NCBI RefSeq assembly: GCF_900113735.1
Contig: NZ_FOQM01000002.1
Coordinates: 186,001 to 250,000, forward strand
Direction of reading: 5' to 3'
Length of the DNA stretch: 64,000 nucleotides
Origin: Bradyrhizobium sp. Gha
GTDB taxonomy: Bacteria > Pseudomonadota > Alphaproteobacteria > Rhizobiales > Xanthobacteraceae
Part shown: positions 17,745-27,464 of the stretch, piece after piece
How the letters are laid out: each line of letters opens with the position of its first letter
Numbering within the stretch: position 1 is the first letter of the stretch
Program-made: the position numbers and the translations under genes
The notes under the pieces: generated by a model
Databases searched by the model: none
Seen by the model: only the letters and a program-made list of their open reading frames with translations
What the model was told of the DNA's origin: nothing

Positions 17745-19201
17745 CCTCGCCCCTTCGACACCTGACGGAAGCCGGCTTCCTCGGAAAATTCTACATCGAC
17801 GGAAAATGGCGGAAGCCGATCGGATCAGTGACGGCAGCAGCAACTGTCGTCAATCCGGCGACTGAGCGGCCGATCGCTGACGTCGCCCTCGGCGATGATG
17901 ATGATGTGGATTGCGCCGTCGCGGCCGCCAGACGAGCCTTCGCCGGTTGGTCCATGACGCAGCCGGCGGTGAGAGCGTTGCTGCTCGACCGGATTCATGC
18001 CTTGCTCCTTGAGCGCCTGGAGCTGTTCGCGCAGGCCCTCACGGCCGAGATGGGAGCCGCTATCACCTACGCGCGCCGCGCGCAGGTGCCGCTGGCCGCC
18101 GAACATATCCGCGTCGCCCGCGACAATCTCGCGATTTATCCCTTCATCGCCGCGCGCGGGAGCACCGCGATCATGCGTGAGGCAATTGGCGTCTGCGGCC
18201 TCATCACGCCATGGAACTGGCCGCTTTATCAGATCACCGCCAAGGTGGGTGCGGCGATCGCAGCCGGCTGCACCGTGGTGTTGAAACCGAGTGAATTGTC
18301 GCCGCTGAGCGCCTTGCTGTTCGCCGAGGTGATGAACGACGCCGGTTGCCCTCCCGGCGTCTTCAATCTCGTCAACGGCACTGGTCCAATCGTAGGGGCC
18401 GGTCTGGCGTCGCATCCGCAGGTGGACATGATCTCGATCACCGGCTCGACGCGCGCCGGGGTTCTCGTCGCGCAAGCGGCAGCGCCGACCGTCAAGCGCG
18501 TTGCCCAGGAGCTCGGCGGCAAGTCGCCGAATATCATCTTGCCGGACGCCGATCTCAGCCGGGCTGTTTCGCTCGGCGTCGTCGCCGCGTTCCGCAATCT
18601 CGGTCAATCCTGCAGCGCACCGACGCGCATGCTCGTGCCTCGCTCACACATGGAAGAGGTCGAGACCTTGGCGGCAGCGGCGGGTTCAGAACTGGTGGTC
18701 GGCGATCCCCTTGCGGAAAGCACGACTCATGGCCCGATCGCCAACCGGCCGCAGTTCGAGCGCGTGCAGACCATGATCAGTGTCGGCCTGGAGGAAGGCG
18801 CCAAGCTTGTCATCGGCGGGCCCGGGCGGCCCGGCGACCTTCAGATTGGCTTCTATGGGCGGCCGACCATCTTCTCGAACGTCCGTCGCGACATGCGGAT
18901 CGCGCAGGAGGAGATCTTCGGCCCGGTGTTGTCGATCATTCCTTACGATACGGTGGAGGAGGCGATCGCGATCGCCAACGACACGGTCTATGGCCTCGGC
19001 GCTCACGTGCAAGGCACCGATATGGAGACGGTGCGGGCAGTCGCCCGTCAGATCCGGTCTGGTCAAGTTCATCTCAACCATCCCGACTGGGACCCCAACG
19101 CACCCTTTGGCGGATACAAGCGCTCCGGCAACGGCCGGGAATACGGCCGCGAAGGCATAGACGAATATATCGAGACGAAGGCTGTCCTTGGATTCTACTG
19201 A
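17741..19201 (+). CDS. Aldehyde dehydrogenase (NAD-dependent)
   Basis: 486-aa aldehyde dehydrogenase. It has TPWNWPLYQ, KPSELSPLSA, ITGSTRAG, the general-base Glu in QELGGKSPN and the catalytic Cys in LGQSCSAPTR. The C-terminal signature reads PFGGYKRSGNGREYG. AAGGA lies 9 bases before the ATG. Its last 7 bases overlap, tail to tail, the end of the giant signalling gene on the other strand. It most likely oxidises the aldehyde made by the PuuB-like oxidase or released by the aldolase-like enzyme upstream. Confidence 0.9.
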   Translation: MTSPLRHLTEAGFLGKFYIDGKWRKPIGSVTAAATVVNPATERPIADVALGDDDDVDCAVAAARRAFAGWSMTQPAVRALLLDRIHALLLERLELFAQALTAEMGAAITYARRAQVPLAAEHIRVARDNLAIYPFIAARGSTAIMREAIGVCGLITPWNWPLYQITAKVGAAIAAGCTVVLKPSELSPLSALLFAEVMNDAGCPPGVFNLVNGTGPIVGAGLASHPQVDMISITGSTRAGVLVAQAAAPTVKRVAQELGGKSPNIILPDADLSRAVSLGVVAAFRNLGQSCSAPTRMLVPRSHMEEVETLAAAAGSELVVGDPLAESTTHGPIANRPQFERVQTMISVGLEEGAKLVIGGPGRPGDLQIGFYGRPTIFSNVRRDMRIAQEEIFGPVLSIIPYDTVEEAIAIANDTVYGLGAHVQGTDMETVRAVARQIRSGQVHLNHPDWDPNAPFGGYKRSGNGREYGREGIDEYIETKAVLGFY

Positions 19202-22200
19202 TCTGACGCCATCTCGTCTGCGGGACGGACCGGCACGGTGAAGTGAAAAATTGCGCCGCGGGGCAGGTTAGGGGTCACCCACAAGTGCCCGGCATGAGCT
19301 TCGATAATCGAACGGCAGATGGACAGTCCCACCCCGAGTCCGCCCGCCTTCGTCGTGTAGAAGGGGGTAAAGACGTGCTCGAGATTCTCCGGTGCCAACC
19401 CCGGTCCCGAATCCTGCACCTCGACAAGAACACGATCAGGCGCGACCCAGCCGGTGGTGATAAGCACCCTTCTGGCGTCGTCCGCGACCGTGCCCATTGC
19501 CTGGACAGCATTGACGATCAGATTAAGGACCACTTGCTGCAATTGGACGCGATCGCCCTCGATACGCGGCAAGCTCTCTGCAAGTTCCGTCTGCACCGAG
19601 ACGCCGTTTTTCATCGCTTCGCCGCGGGTAAGCTCAATCACGTCCCGGATGGCGTCGTTGATGTCCAGATTATCCTTCCGGGGCGGTGCTTTTTTGATGT
19701 GATCACGAATTCGCTGGATGATGTTGCCGGCCAGGGCAGTATCGTTGATGACCCACTCCAGTGATTGCCTGACCCTCCCGAGATCGGGTGGATCTCTGTC
19801 AAGGAATCGGGCGGCCGCACCGGCATTCATGGATGCCGCGGCGACCGGCTGGCTTACCTCGTGGGCAATCGAGGCCGTGAGTTCGCCCATGGTGGCGAGC
19901 CGGTTGGCATGCGCCAACTCCCTCTGCATCTCGCGCAGGGCCTCCGTGGCGCGCTTCTGTTCGGTGATGTGCCGTCCCACGCCGCGATAACCGATGAACC
20001 GGCCGGACTTGTCGAAAACCGGCATCCCGGAGACGGAGACGTAGCGCTTGCGGCCGTCGGCCGTAGGGCGCGCGAGTTCGAAATCACGGAACGGCAGATG
20101 CGCATCGAGCGTCTCCCGATGCTTGCGCCAAGCCTCCTCGTCGGGCTCCAAGTAGGGCACCTCCCAGCGCGTTTTACCAAGTTCAGAACCCGAGCCGGGA
20201 GCGTCAGCAACGGTTTCGGCGAACTCCTGGCGGATGAAGCGATGGTTCGCATCTGATTCCCAGTACACGTCGAAAGAGAACTGCACGAGAGTACGAAACC
20301 GCTCTTCGCTCTCCCGCAGAGCCTCGTCGGACCGTTTACGCTCGGTCAGGTCGACGACAAAGGAGACACCTTGGTCCCGTTGCTCATCGAACGCAGCCAT
20401 TCCGATCAAGACCGGCACGCGGCTTCCGTCCTTACGGAAGTACTCTTTCTCGAACGGTTGGACGCTCCCCATCTTCTTGAGTTCCGGGATCCACCATCGT
20501 TCGTGGCGGTCGAGCCATTCCGGCGGCGTCAGGGCGGTCCAGAGCAGGCGGCCAGAGACGAGATCCTCACGGTCGTACCCCACGATGCGCAGAAACGCGT
20601 CATTGGCCTCCAGAATCTTACCTTCGAGCTCCCAGATGACGATTCCGATGATGTTGGCGTCGACAAGACGTCGAATTTTCGCTTCGCGCTCCCTCACATC
20701 GCGGTACAGCGTGGCATTTTCCAGCGCGATTGCAGCCTGGGAGGCGAGCAGCTTCAGCACCGCAATTCGCGCCGGTGCAAAAACGTGGGGCGTCAACGAA
20801 TTCTCAAGGTAGAGTGCGCCAATGAGCTTGCCATGGTTGATCAAGGGCAGGCCGAGAATGGAACGGGCCTTGAGCTGATTGACGTAGGGGTCCGTGGCAA
20901 ACGAAGGCTCGACGGCGGCATCGTCGAGAACGGCACATTCTCTAGCTCGCAGGACGTAGTGAAGAACGGATTCCGGAAGCAGGTCCGCGGTCACGCGTGT
21001 CTCTCGCAGTTCGACGATGACTCTGTCGCCGTGGGTCGTAGCTTCCGCCTCGATGCGCGGCTCGGTGTCGTGCGACAGAATCAACAGACCTCGGTCAGCA
21101 CCAGCTTGTTCAATGGCCGTGCGCATGAGAGTGTCGACGAGCTTCTCCAGCACCATCTCGCCCGACACCGCTTCAGACACCTTGATGACGGTGGCTAGGT
21201 CGAGGTGCTCGACCGGCTCCCCGATTGTGCTCATCGGGCCGGTCTCCGATCTCTCCTCCCTCAGGTACGGGTACATACGCTCGAGCTGCCTCACCTTGCC
21301 GTCGGCTCGCCAGCGTTGATAGCCGTAGCGGGCGTCCCGCAAATAGGCATGCGCGATGGTTTCGAATCCTCGCGCCGCGTAGAAGCGCGCAGCAAGTTCG
21401 CTGGCCAGCGCTTCATCCTGCACGAAACCGTTCTCGCGGGCCGAACGGATGGCGCGGTCGTAAAGACGCATGGCGTCAAGGTCGCGGCATTCGATGCGTA
21501 CTATTTCGGCTTGCACGAGCAGCGCTCGGCTTTCGAAGTTCTCTGGACAGCCATGCGCCCAGCTATCGAGTTGTTTTTTGTGCTCGGACAGCAGCTGGAG
21601 ATAATGCGAGCGCTCGTCGGCTTGAACCGTGTCCAAGAAAGCCGCAAGCGTCAGCGCGCGATAGAAATTGTACTCCGCAATCTCGAAATATGCGAGAAAT
21701 GACGGAGATACAAGCCGCTCCGCCTGAGCTGCTGCCTCGATGGCGGATGCATAGTCGGCGGCGTAGTAACGCGCTTGCAGCTTGCGGATCCAATAGCGCC
21801 AAGCCGCGTATGCCAGCCGCGGGTCGCCCGAGAGATGCTCTTCAAATCGGCGCTCGTCGAATTCGGCGTCGCTGAAGCAGCCAAACTCCGGTGTCAGTCC
21901 GCGCAGCGTGCGGATCAGCCCGAGCTGCGCCCTGATCACATCGACGACGAGCCAGAACTGAGCTTTTTGCGCGAATTCGAGCGCGGCTTCCGCTTCATTC
22001 TGGATCTCCACCAGCGGTTCACCGCTTGCGAGAAGGTCTGTGATCAAAGCGCCGCGCGCAATGTTCGCAAAGCTCACATCGCCTGTTTCCTGCGCGGCCT
22101 CGAGCGCGGTCCGCACCAGGGGAATGGCCGTGCGGACGTGCCGCGTCCAGGCAACAACGTGCCCGAAACCCAGGTAGACACGCGCTTTGAAGCCAAGGAG

Positions 22201-25080
22201 CCCACCGTTCTCCACCAAATCCACGCCGAGTTGGCCGAAGCGAAATCCCGACTGATAATCACCGAACCGGGGCCCCAGCAGCATTCCGAGCCAGACATAG
22301 GCGAAACATGACGCACCGCGATTGCCATGTTCGAGACTCACGTTGGCCATGCGGGCAATGACAAGGCAGTGCAGATTGGTATCGGTGAACAGGGCCGATG
22401 GCAGCAGCTCTGCGAGCACGTCCATGGTCGCACACCATGTCCCATCACTCATCGCCGGCAAAGCGATGAGCGCTTCGATCGGCCGGCTTCCGAGCCGCCG
22501 CCACATCTCTTCGAATTCGCCCCGGACCTCCTCGTCCCTCGGATGCGGCGACCACGAGATGCCAACGTGCTTCAGATATTCGAGGCCCACATCGACGGCG
22601 CGGTCGCTCTGAGCCATCGTCATGTAGAGCGGCACGCGCACACAGGTGATCGCTGCGAGATCGACCAGGTTTGCGGCGCGATGCGCCAGCATCGCAAGCC
22701 GCTGCTCCGCTGCCGCCAACGCGCCAGTGAGGAATTCGCATTCGGCGCGAAGCAGGTTGAGCGCAAAGGCGAGTTCGTGTTGTTGCTTCCAGCAGTCTTC
22801 CGGCAGCAGGCTTGCTCCGTCGACCAGATATTTCAGCGCCGGCGCGTAAGCGGTCGAGCGTTTGGCGCGTTTGCCTGCGAGCAGATTGAGCTCGGCCAGC
22901 TGCTCGCGTTCATCTCGCGAGGTCATCAAGGTCTCGCCGCGGTTGAGTTGGTTGACGATCTCGAAGATGGCCTTCTCACGCTCCTCCTGCAGAGTCTGCG
23001 CCAGAAGTCGGCGGCCAATTCGCAGATGGACCGCCGCGCGTTCATCATCCGCGATCAGCGAATAGGCGGCTTCCTGCACGCGGTCGTGCACAAACCTGTA
23101 GGCTCCCGTCTGGTGCTCGACCAATTCCTGGCGAACGGCCTCCCACAGGTCGGAATGAACCTGCGGATCGGAGCGCCCGAGCACGATCGAGAGTGTCGTA
23201 CTCTCGGCGACGTTGCCGAGACAGGCCAGCTGCTGCAGCGTATTCAGTGTGCCAGCCGGCAGGCGGCTCAGCTTCTCGATCATCAGGTCCACGACATTGT
23301 CGGTATGACCCTTGAGGTGAATGCGATCCAGATCCCAGCACCAGCACCCTGCGTCATGATCGAATCGGACCAGTCCCTCTTCGGCAAGTGCGCGGAGGAA
23401 CTGAATGACGAAGAATGGGTTGCCAGCCGTTTTATCGTGGATCAGCTGGGCGAGCGGCGCGGCACGCTTCAAGTCGCAGTGAAGAGCATCTGAAATCAAT
23501 TGCGAAATGTGTTCGCTGGCGAGCGGCGCAAGGATGATCTGCTGCACGTTTGCGCCAGCGTTCCTTATGGCTTCAAGCCTCCGCCGCAATGGATGAGCGG
23601 CGGTGACTTCGTTGTCGCGATAGGCGCCGATCAGCATCAGGTATTGCAGATCGGACCGGGTCAACAGGTCCTCAAGCAGGTCCAACGTAGCAGCGTCGAG
23701 CCACTGCAGATCGTCGAGGAACAGCGCCAATGGATGCTCGGATCGTGCGAACACCCCTATGAAGCGCCGGAGCACGAGATGGAAGCGGTTTTGTGCCTGC
23801 CGCGGGGGCAACTCAGCAACGGGCGGCTGCTCTCCCATGATCAGCCGCAATTCAGGGATCAGGTCGGCAACGAGCCGTCCGTTTGCGCCCAGCGCATCTT
23901 GAAGGGCTTGGCGCCACCTCGTTAGTTCGGCGTCATTCTTGCTCAGAAGAGACCGCACGAGGCTCCGAAAGGCCTCGACCAGCGTGGAATACGGAATGTC
24001 GCGTTTGTACTGATCGAACTTGCCCGATGCGAACAGTCCATGCGATGGAATTAGCCGATGATGGAGCTCATTGACCACCGAGGACTTGCCGGCGCCGGAA
24101 TAGCCGGAAACCAGCACCAATTCCGGTGCGCCGCTCTTAATCATGCGCTCAAAGGCCGCCAGCAAGGTTTCAATCTCGCAGCCTCTTCCGTACAGCTTTT
24201 CGGGGATCAGCAACCGGTCGGGCGTGTCGTACTGCCCGAGTGCAAACTCTTCTACGCGGCGTCCGGTTTCCCATTCACTCAGGCAGCGGCGTAGATCATG
24301 CTCGAGGCCTGACGCGCTCTGATAGCGTTGCTCGGCGGACTTGGCGAGCAGCTTGAGGACTATGGCTGAGATTGGGGCCGGCACAGTGCTCACCCGCTCG
24401 CTTGGCGGCACCGGCTTTCTCGCAATATGGCAATGCACCCACTCCATTGAATGTGCCGCAGTGAACGGCAACGAGCCGGTCAGCATTTGATAGAGCGTCA
24501 CACCGAGCGAGTAGAGATCGCTGCGGAAATCGATCGAGCGGTTCATCCACCCGGTCTGTTCGGGCGCCATGTAGGGGAGCGTGCCCACGATGAACTCGGG
24601 CGGCCCGGGCGAGCGTCGCTCCCGGACCAGGCGTGAGGCTGTACCGAAGCCGGTGAACCGGATCGCTTCATCCTCGCAATTCACCAGAATATGCGCCGGT
24701 TTGATGTCCTTGTGAATAAGGCCGCACTGATGCACCTTGTTCATGGCTTTCACGATGCCGATCGCCAGTCGCAAGAAGCGTCCGACGTCCATGGGAGCGC
24801 CAAGCAACCGCTCGAGCGGCTGGCCGCCAGGATACTCGAGCAGCAGAACTGGATGACCTCCGGAGTACTCCAGCCCAAGCGGCCGCAGGGCCCATCCGCC
24901 GTCCAGCAGATCCTTCAGTGCGAACTCGTGAGCGAGCCGATCGAGGATGCCGGATGAAGCGTGCTTCACCTTGGGAAATACCGCCAACACAGCTCTGCAG
25001 CCGTTATCCGAATCCGGGCGCAATGCCCGGCAAAAGATGCGGTCATCGTCCTCCCATAGCACTTGGAACCTGTTGTCCAT
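19195..25080 (-). CDS. Giant kinase-like / ATPase / GAF / PAS / histidine kinase protein
   Basis: 1961-aa multidomain signalling protein. In order: a Ser/Thr kinase-like domain (about 1-270, HKDIKP at 123-128); an AAA/STAND-type ATPase (Walker A GYSGAGKSS at 326-334, Walker B ALFLDDLQWLD); a long helical, TPR-like region (about 700-1270); a GAF domain (about 1300-1465); two PAS domains (about 1472-1585 and 1590-1715); and a HisKA/HATPase module (His in SIAHEVSQPV at about 1740, N-box NLIVNAVQAM, DSGPGL, GLGVGLSICR). No receiver domain is present. In the kinase domain the DFG Asp is Gly (TGFG) and no VAIK-type Lys is seen. An in-frame TTG lies 96 bases upstream; ATG is preferred. No response regulator is adjacent. 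Confidence 0.85.
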   Translation of the reverse strand: MDNRFQVLWEDDDRIFCRALRPDSDNGCRAVLAVFPKVKHASSGILDRLAHEFALKDLLDGGWALRPLGLEYSGGHPVLLLEYPGGQPLERLLGAPMDVGRFLRLAIGIVKAMNKVHQCGLIHKDIKPAHILVNCEDEAIRFTGFGTASRLVRERRSPGPPEFIVGTLPYMAPEQTGWMNRSIDFRSDLYSLGVTLYQMLTGSLPFTAAHSMEWVHCHIARKPVPPSERVSTVPAPISAIVLKLLAKSAEQRYQSASGLEHDLRRCLSEWETGRRVEEFALGQYDTPDRLLIPEKLYGRGCEIETLLAAFERMIKSGAPELVLVSGYSGAGKSSVVNELHHRLIPSHGLFASGKFDQYKRDIPYSTLVEAFRSLVRSLLSKNDAELTRWRQALQDALGANGRLVADLIPELRLIMGEQPPVAELPPRQAQNRFHLVLRRFIGVFARSEHPLALFLDDLQWLDAATLDLLEDLLTRSDLQYLMLIGAYRDNEVTAAHPLRRRLEAIRNAGANVQQIILAPLASEHISQLISDALHCDLKRAAPLAQLIHDKTAGNPFFVIQFLRALAEEGLVRFDHDAGCWCWDLDRIHLKGHTDNVVDLMIEKLSRLPAGTLNTLQQLACLGNVAESTTLSIVLGRSDPQVHSDLWEAVRQELVEHQTGAYRFVHDRVQEAAYSLIADDERAAVHLRIGRRLLAQTLQEEREKAIFEIVNQLNRGETLMTSRDEREQLAELNLLAGKRAKRSTAYAPALKYLVDGASLLPEDCWKQQHELAFALNLLRAECEFLTGALAAAEQRLAMLAHRAANLVDLAAITCVRVPLYMTMAQSDRAVDVGLEYLKHVGISWSPHPRDEEVRGEFEEMWRRLGSRPIEALIALPAMSDGTWCATMDVLAELLPSALFTDTNLHCLVIARMANVSLEHGNRGASCFAYVWLGMLLGPRFGDYQSGFRFGQLGVDLVENGGLLGFKARVYLGFGHVVAWTRHVRTAIPLVRTALEAAQETGDVSFANIARGALITDLLASGEPLVEIQNEAEAALEFAQKAQFWLVVDVIRAQLGLIRTLRGLTPEFGCFSDAEFDERRFEEHLSGDPRLAYAAWRYWIRKLQARYYAADYASAIEAAAQAERLVSPSFLAYFEIAEYNFYRALTLAAFLDTVQADERSHYLQLLSEHKKQLDSWAHGCPENFESRALLVQAEIVRIECRDLDAMRLYDRAIRSARENGFVQDEALASELAARFYAARGFETIAHAYLRDARYGYQRWRADGKVRQLERMYPYLREERSETGPMSTIGEPVEHLDLATVIKVSEAVSGEMVLEKLVDTLMRTAIEQAGADRGLLILSHDTEPRIEAEATTHGDRVIVELRETRVTADLLPESVLHYVLRARECAVLDDAAVEPSFATDPYVNQLKARSILGLPLINHGKLIGALYLENSLTPHVFAPARIAVLKLLASQAAIALENATLYRDVREREAKIRRLVDANIIGIVIWELEGKILEANDAFLRIVGYDREDLVSGRLLWTALTPPEWLDRHERWWIPELKKMGSVQPFEKEYFRKDGSRVPVLIGMAAFDEQRDQGVSFVVDLTERKRSDEALRESEERFRTLVQFSFDVYWESDANHRFIRQEFAETVADAPGSGSELGKTRWEVPYLEPDEEAWRKHRETLDAHLPFRDFELARPTADGRKRYVSVSGMPVFDKSGRFIGYRGVGRHITEQKRATEALREMQRELAHANRLATMGELTASIAHEVSQPVAAASMNAGAAARFLDRDPPDLGRVRQSLEWVINDTALAGNIIQRIRDHIKKAPPRKDNLDINDAIRDVIELTRGEAMKNGVSVQTELAESLPRIEGDRVQLQQVVLNLIVNAVQAMGTVADDARRVLITTGWVAPDRVLVEVQDSGPGLAPENLEHVFTPFYTTKAGGLGVGLSICRSIIEAHAGHLWVTPNLPRGAIFHFTVPVRPADEMASDQ

Positions 25081-25430
25081 GCGTCGAACCGGAAACGAAG
25101 GGTTCAACTGGAAGCCCTCCAAGTGACCCAACGCCCGGGTGAGGAGGTACTGTCCTAAGCGCCGATTCTGCCACAAACGCGGGGATGTGCCCAGCGTAAG
25201 CTGCGGCGCCGGCCAATGCAGGTCGAAGAAGCGTCGCGGATCGTCGGCAGAGGTTGGCTCACAATCATTGGTTTATGCCGGTTTGGCGCTACCGGAATAG
25301 GGTCGTTCACGCCATGCGCGTGAGCCGCTGACAGCACATCGCCTGGTCCTGCGCATCTTCAACGCAACGTCGTGCCGAACCCGCGCCGGTGCGAACTGCG
25401 GCGGTTATCAACCCCGATGCCACCGCACTT
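25081..25430. promoter_or_regulatory. Intergenic region upstream of giant kinase gene
   Basis: 350 bases between the start of the giant signalling gene and the end of the LysR gene, both on the minus strand. It should contain the promoter for the signalling gene. I see no gene, repeat or clear operator in it. Confidence 0.35.
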
Positions 25431-26306
25431 TCAAATGAAACGCTTGCACTGATCTTGCAACCACAAAGCAAGGCCGTGTGCTGCCCCTGACAGTTCAGGT
25501 TCTCCTGTCCAGATGAGCCCGTAGTGGCTTTCGTCGGCATCGAAACCGGCAGGGGCGATGAGCCGCCCTTTATCGATGTCGTCGGTAGCAAGGACCCATG
25601 GACTGAGGGCAACTCCCAACCCCGCTGTTGCGGCTTCAACGATCAGGAAGTGGTGGTCGTAGAAGCGAATCTCCCTGGGACGCCGCACGGATGGATGGGT
25701 GGAAAGCCATCGCGACCAAGCGTCCGGCCGGGTCTTTGAACCGAGGGCGATGTACTCCCCCGATTCAAATGCCGGCGCGAGTTGGGGGCTCATGACCGGT
25801 CCTACCTTTTCAGGAAAAAGGCGCCGGACATGCCAGGCCTCTGGGAGCGCAAAGTCGAGCCGACGAATGGCAAGATCGACCCGGTCGCGGCGAAACTCCA
25901 CCGGTCCGCCGCCGACTGACAGATGCAGGGCGACATCGGGGTGGGCGGCCTCAAAGCTGGCAAGCCTCGGAATGAGCCAGCGCATCGCGACTGACGGCTC
26001 GCAAGACAGAACGAGAGCATTCTGCTGAGCGCTGGCCGCACGCAGGTTCTCGACAGTCGTCGCCAGCTCGGTGAAGAAGCGGCTGACGGTCACGTTGAGC
26101 ACCTCCCCAGCAGCAGTAAGGCGCAAGCCACGTCCGCTTTTTTCGAACAGTTTGAATCCAAGGTCGTCGGACAGCTTGGTGATCCGGCGGCTCACAGCTC
26201 CGTGGGTCAAGGCAAGGCTGTCGGCGGCGGAGCGGACGGACCCCAGCCGCGCTGCGGTCTCGAACGCACGCAGATCGTCCAATGATGGTATTTCGGACCG
26301 CTTCAT
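25431..26306 (-). CDS. LysR family transcriptional regulator
   Basis: 291-aa LysR regulator. The winged helix-turn-helix is at the N-terminus (SLDDLRAFETAARLGSVRSA, then LTHGAVSRRITKL, as in the GcvA-like subgroup). An effector-binding domain follows from about residue 90. ATG at 26306 is used; a TTG 30 bases upstream is also in frame. It diverges from the sugar-acid cluster with only 73 bases to the kinase stub, the classic arrangement for a LysR regulator and its target. The likely inducer is a four-carbon sugar acid or its phosphate, by context only. Confidence 0.88.
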   Translation of the reverse strand: MKRSEIPSLDDLRAFETAARLGSVRSAADSLALTHGAVSRRITKLSDDLGFKLFEKSGRGLRLTAAGEVLNVTVSRFFTELATTVENLRAASAQQNALVLSCEPSVAMRWLIPRLASFEAAHPDVALHLSVGGGPVEFRRDRVDLAIRRLDFALPEAWHVRRLFPEKVGPVMSPQLAPAFESGEYIALGSKTRPDAWSRWLSTHPSVRRPREIRFYDHHFLIVEAATAGLGVALSPWVLATDDIDKGRLIAPAGFDADESHYGLIWTGEPELSGAAHGLALWLQDQCKRFI

Positions 26307-26379
26307 TGGTGATCCATTATCACCGATAAGGCACAAAACTATCGCTTTTCATGCTACGTCGATTTGGCATGATTGATCC
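26307..26379. promoter_or_regulatory. Divergent LysR / pdxA2 promoter
   Basis: A 73-base divergent gap. It includes GGTGATCCATTATCACCG, a partly symmetric stretch (GGTGAT / ATCACC, about 26309-26326), which could be the LysR binding site at the regulator's own start. Confidence 0.4.
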
Positions 26380-26460
26380 ATGCGAACCGATCGTCCATGC
26401 ACAATTGCCATTCTCGCCGATGACCTGACCAGCGCCTCGATGTCAGAAAAGGTTCTGTGA
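26380..26460 (+). pseudogene. Stub of a four-carbon acid sugar kinase (DUF1537-type)
   Basis: A 26-codon frame that begins MRTDRPCTIAILADDLTSAS and stops with a TGA overlapping the pdxA2 ATG (TGATG). The segment ILADDLTSA matches the N-terminal signature (ADD-F/L-T-G/S-A) of DUF1537 kinases, which phosphorylate threonate or erythronate and are normally encoded next to PdxA2. After that motif only six residues remain, so about 400 codons appear deleted while the start and the overlap with pdxA2 are kept. A purine-rich AAAAGG inside the stub serves as the pdxA2 ribosome-binding site. Confidence 0.6.
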
Positions 26461-27464
26461 TGACCCAAATAGCTCCTCTTGCCATCACCATGGGCGATGC
26501 CTCCGGCATCGGTCCGGAGATCGTGGCGAAGACATTGGCGAAGGGCGGCGAACGCTTGGTCGTCTTCGGCAGCTCGGTCGTGATGGAGAACATCGTCGAT
26601 CGTCTGGGTCTCGGCCTCAAGGTCAAGCGGATCGCCGGACCTCACGAGGCGCGCTCTGAGCCGCGGTCCGTCGAGGTCGTCGAGGCGACGCAAATCATCG
26701 CGCCGCCCCCGCTCGGGAGCGTCAGCGCCATATCCGGCCAAGCTTCCTTCGACGCCGTCGTCGCCGCCATCGCGGCAGCCAAAACCGGCACGGTCAGCGG
26801 CATCGTGACCGCGCCAATCAACAAGGAGGCAATGGCAAGTGCGGGCATTCGTTATCCCGGGCACACTGAGATTCTCGCGGAGTATGGTGGCGCGAAGCGC
26901 GTCGCGATGATGCTGGCCAACGACGAAATCCGCACGGTGCTCGTCACGATCCATACGTCTCTGCGCAAAGCCATCGACGAAGCGGATTTCGATGCGCAGA
27001 TGTCGGCCATTCGGCTCGCAAACGAGGGTGGGAAGGCCCTCGGAATCGCGGCACCGCGCGTTGCGGTCGCAGGGCTCAACCCCCATGCCGGTGAAGGCGG
27101 TCTCTTCGGCGACGAGGAAATCCGGATCATCGGTCCCGCGATCGAGGCGGCACGCGCAGAGGGCATCGACGTCAGCGGCCCGTGGCCCGGCGACACCGTC
27201 TACATGCAGGCCCGCAAGGGCCGGTTCGATGTGGTTGTGGCCCAATATCACGACCAGGGCCTGATTCCCGTGAAATATCTCGGCCTCGAAAAGGGTGTGA
27301 ACATCACGCTCGGCCTGCCGTTCGTCCGTACAAGCCCCGATCACGGCACCGCGTTCGACATTGCAGGCCGAGGCATCGCCGACCCCGCCAGTCTCGAGAC
27401 CGCGCTGGCCTACGCGCGCAGGCTCGTCGCCGCGCAGATTAAAACCAAAGAAGGGTTAGTCTAA
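26460..27464 (+). CDS. pdxA2: 4-phosphoerythronate/threonate dehydrogenase, PdxA2 family
   Basis: 334-aa metal- and NAD-dependent dehydrogenase of the PdxA family. Motifs: ITMGDASGIGPEI at the N-terminus, TAPINKEAM, GHTEILAEYGG, and the metal-binding His residues in VTIHTSLR, AQYHDQGLIPVKYL and SPDHGTAFDIAG. The family oxidises 4-phosphohydroxy-L-threonine (vitamin B6 synthesis) or, in PdxA2, 4-phospho-threonate/erythronate to dihydroxyacetone phosphate plus CO2. The kinase stub upstream, LysR regulator and TIM-barrel gene downstream favour PdxA2. With the kinase lost, its substrate supply here is unclear. Confidence 0.85.
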   Translation: MTQIAPLAITMGDASGIGPEIVAKTLAKGGERLVVFGSSVVMENIVDRLGLGLKVKRIAGPHEARSEPRSVEVVEATQIIAPPPLGSVSAISGQASFDAVVAAIAAAKTGTVSGIVTAPINKEAMASAGIRYPGHTEILAEYGGAKRVAMMLANDEIRTVLVTIHTSLRKAIDEADFDAQMSAIRLANEGGKALGIAAPRVAVAGLNPHAGEGGLFGDEEIRIIGPAIEAARAEGIDVSGPWPGDTVYMQARKGRFDVVVAQYHDQGLIPVKYLGLEKGVNITLGLPFVRTSPDHGTAFDIAGRGIADPASLETALAYARRLVAAQIKTKEGLV

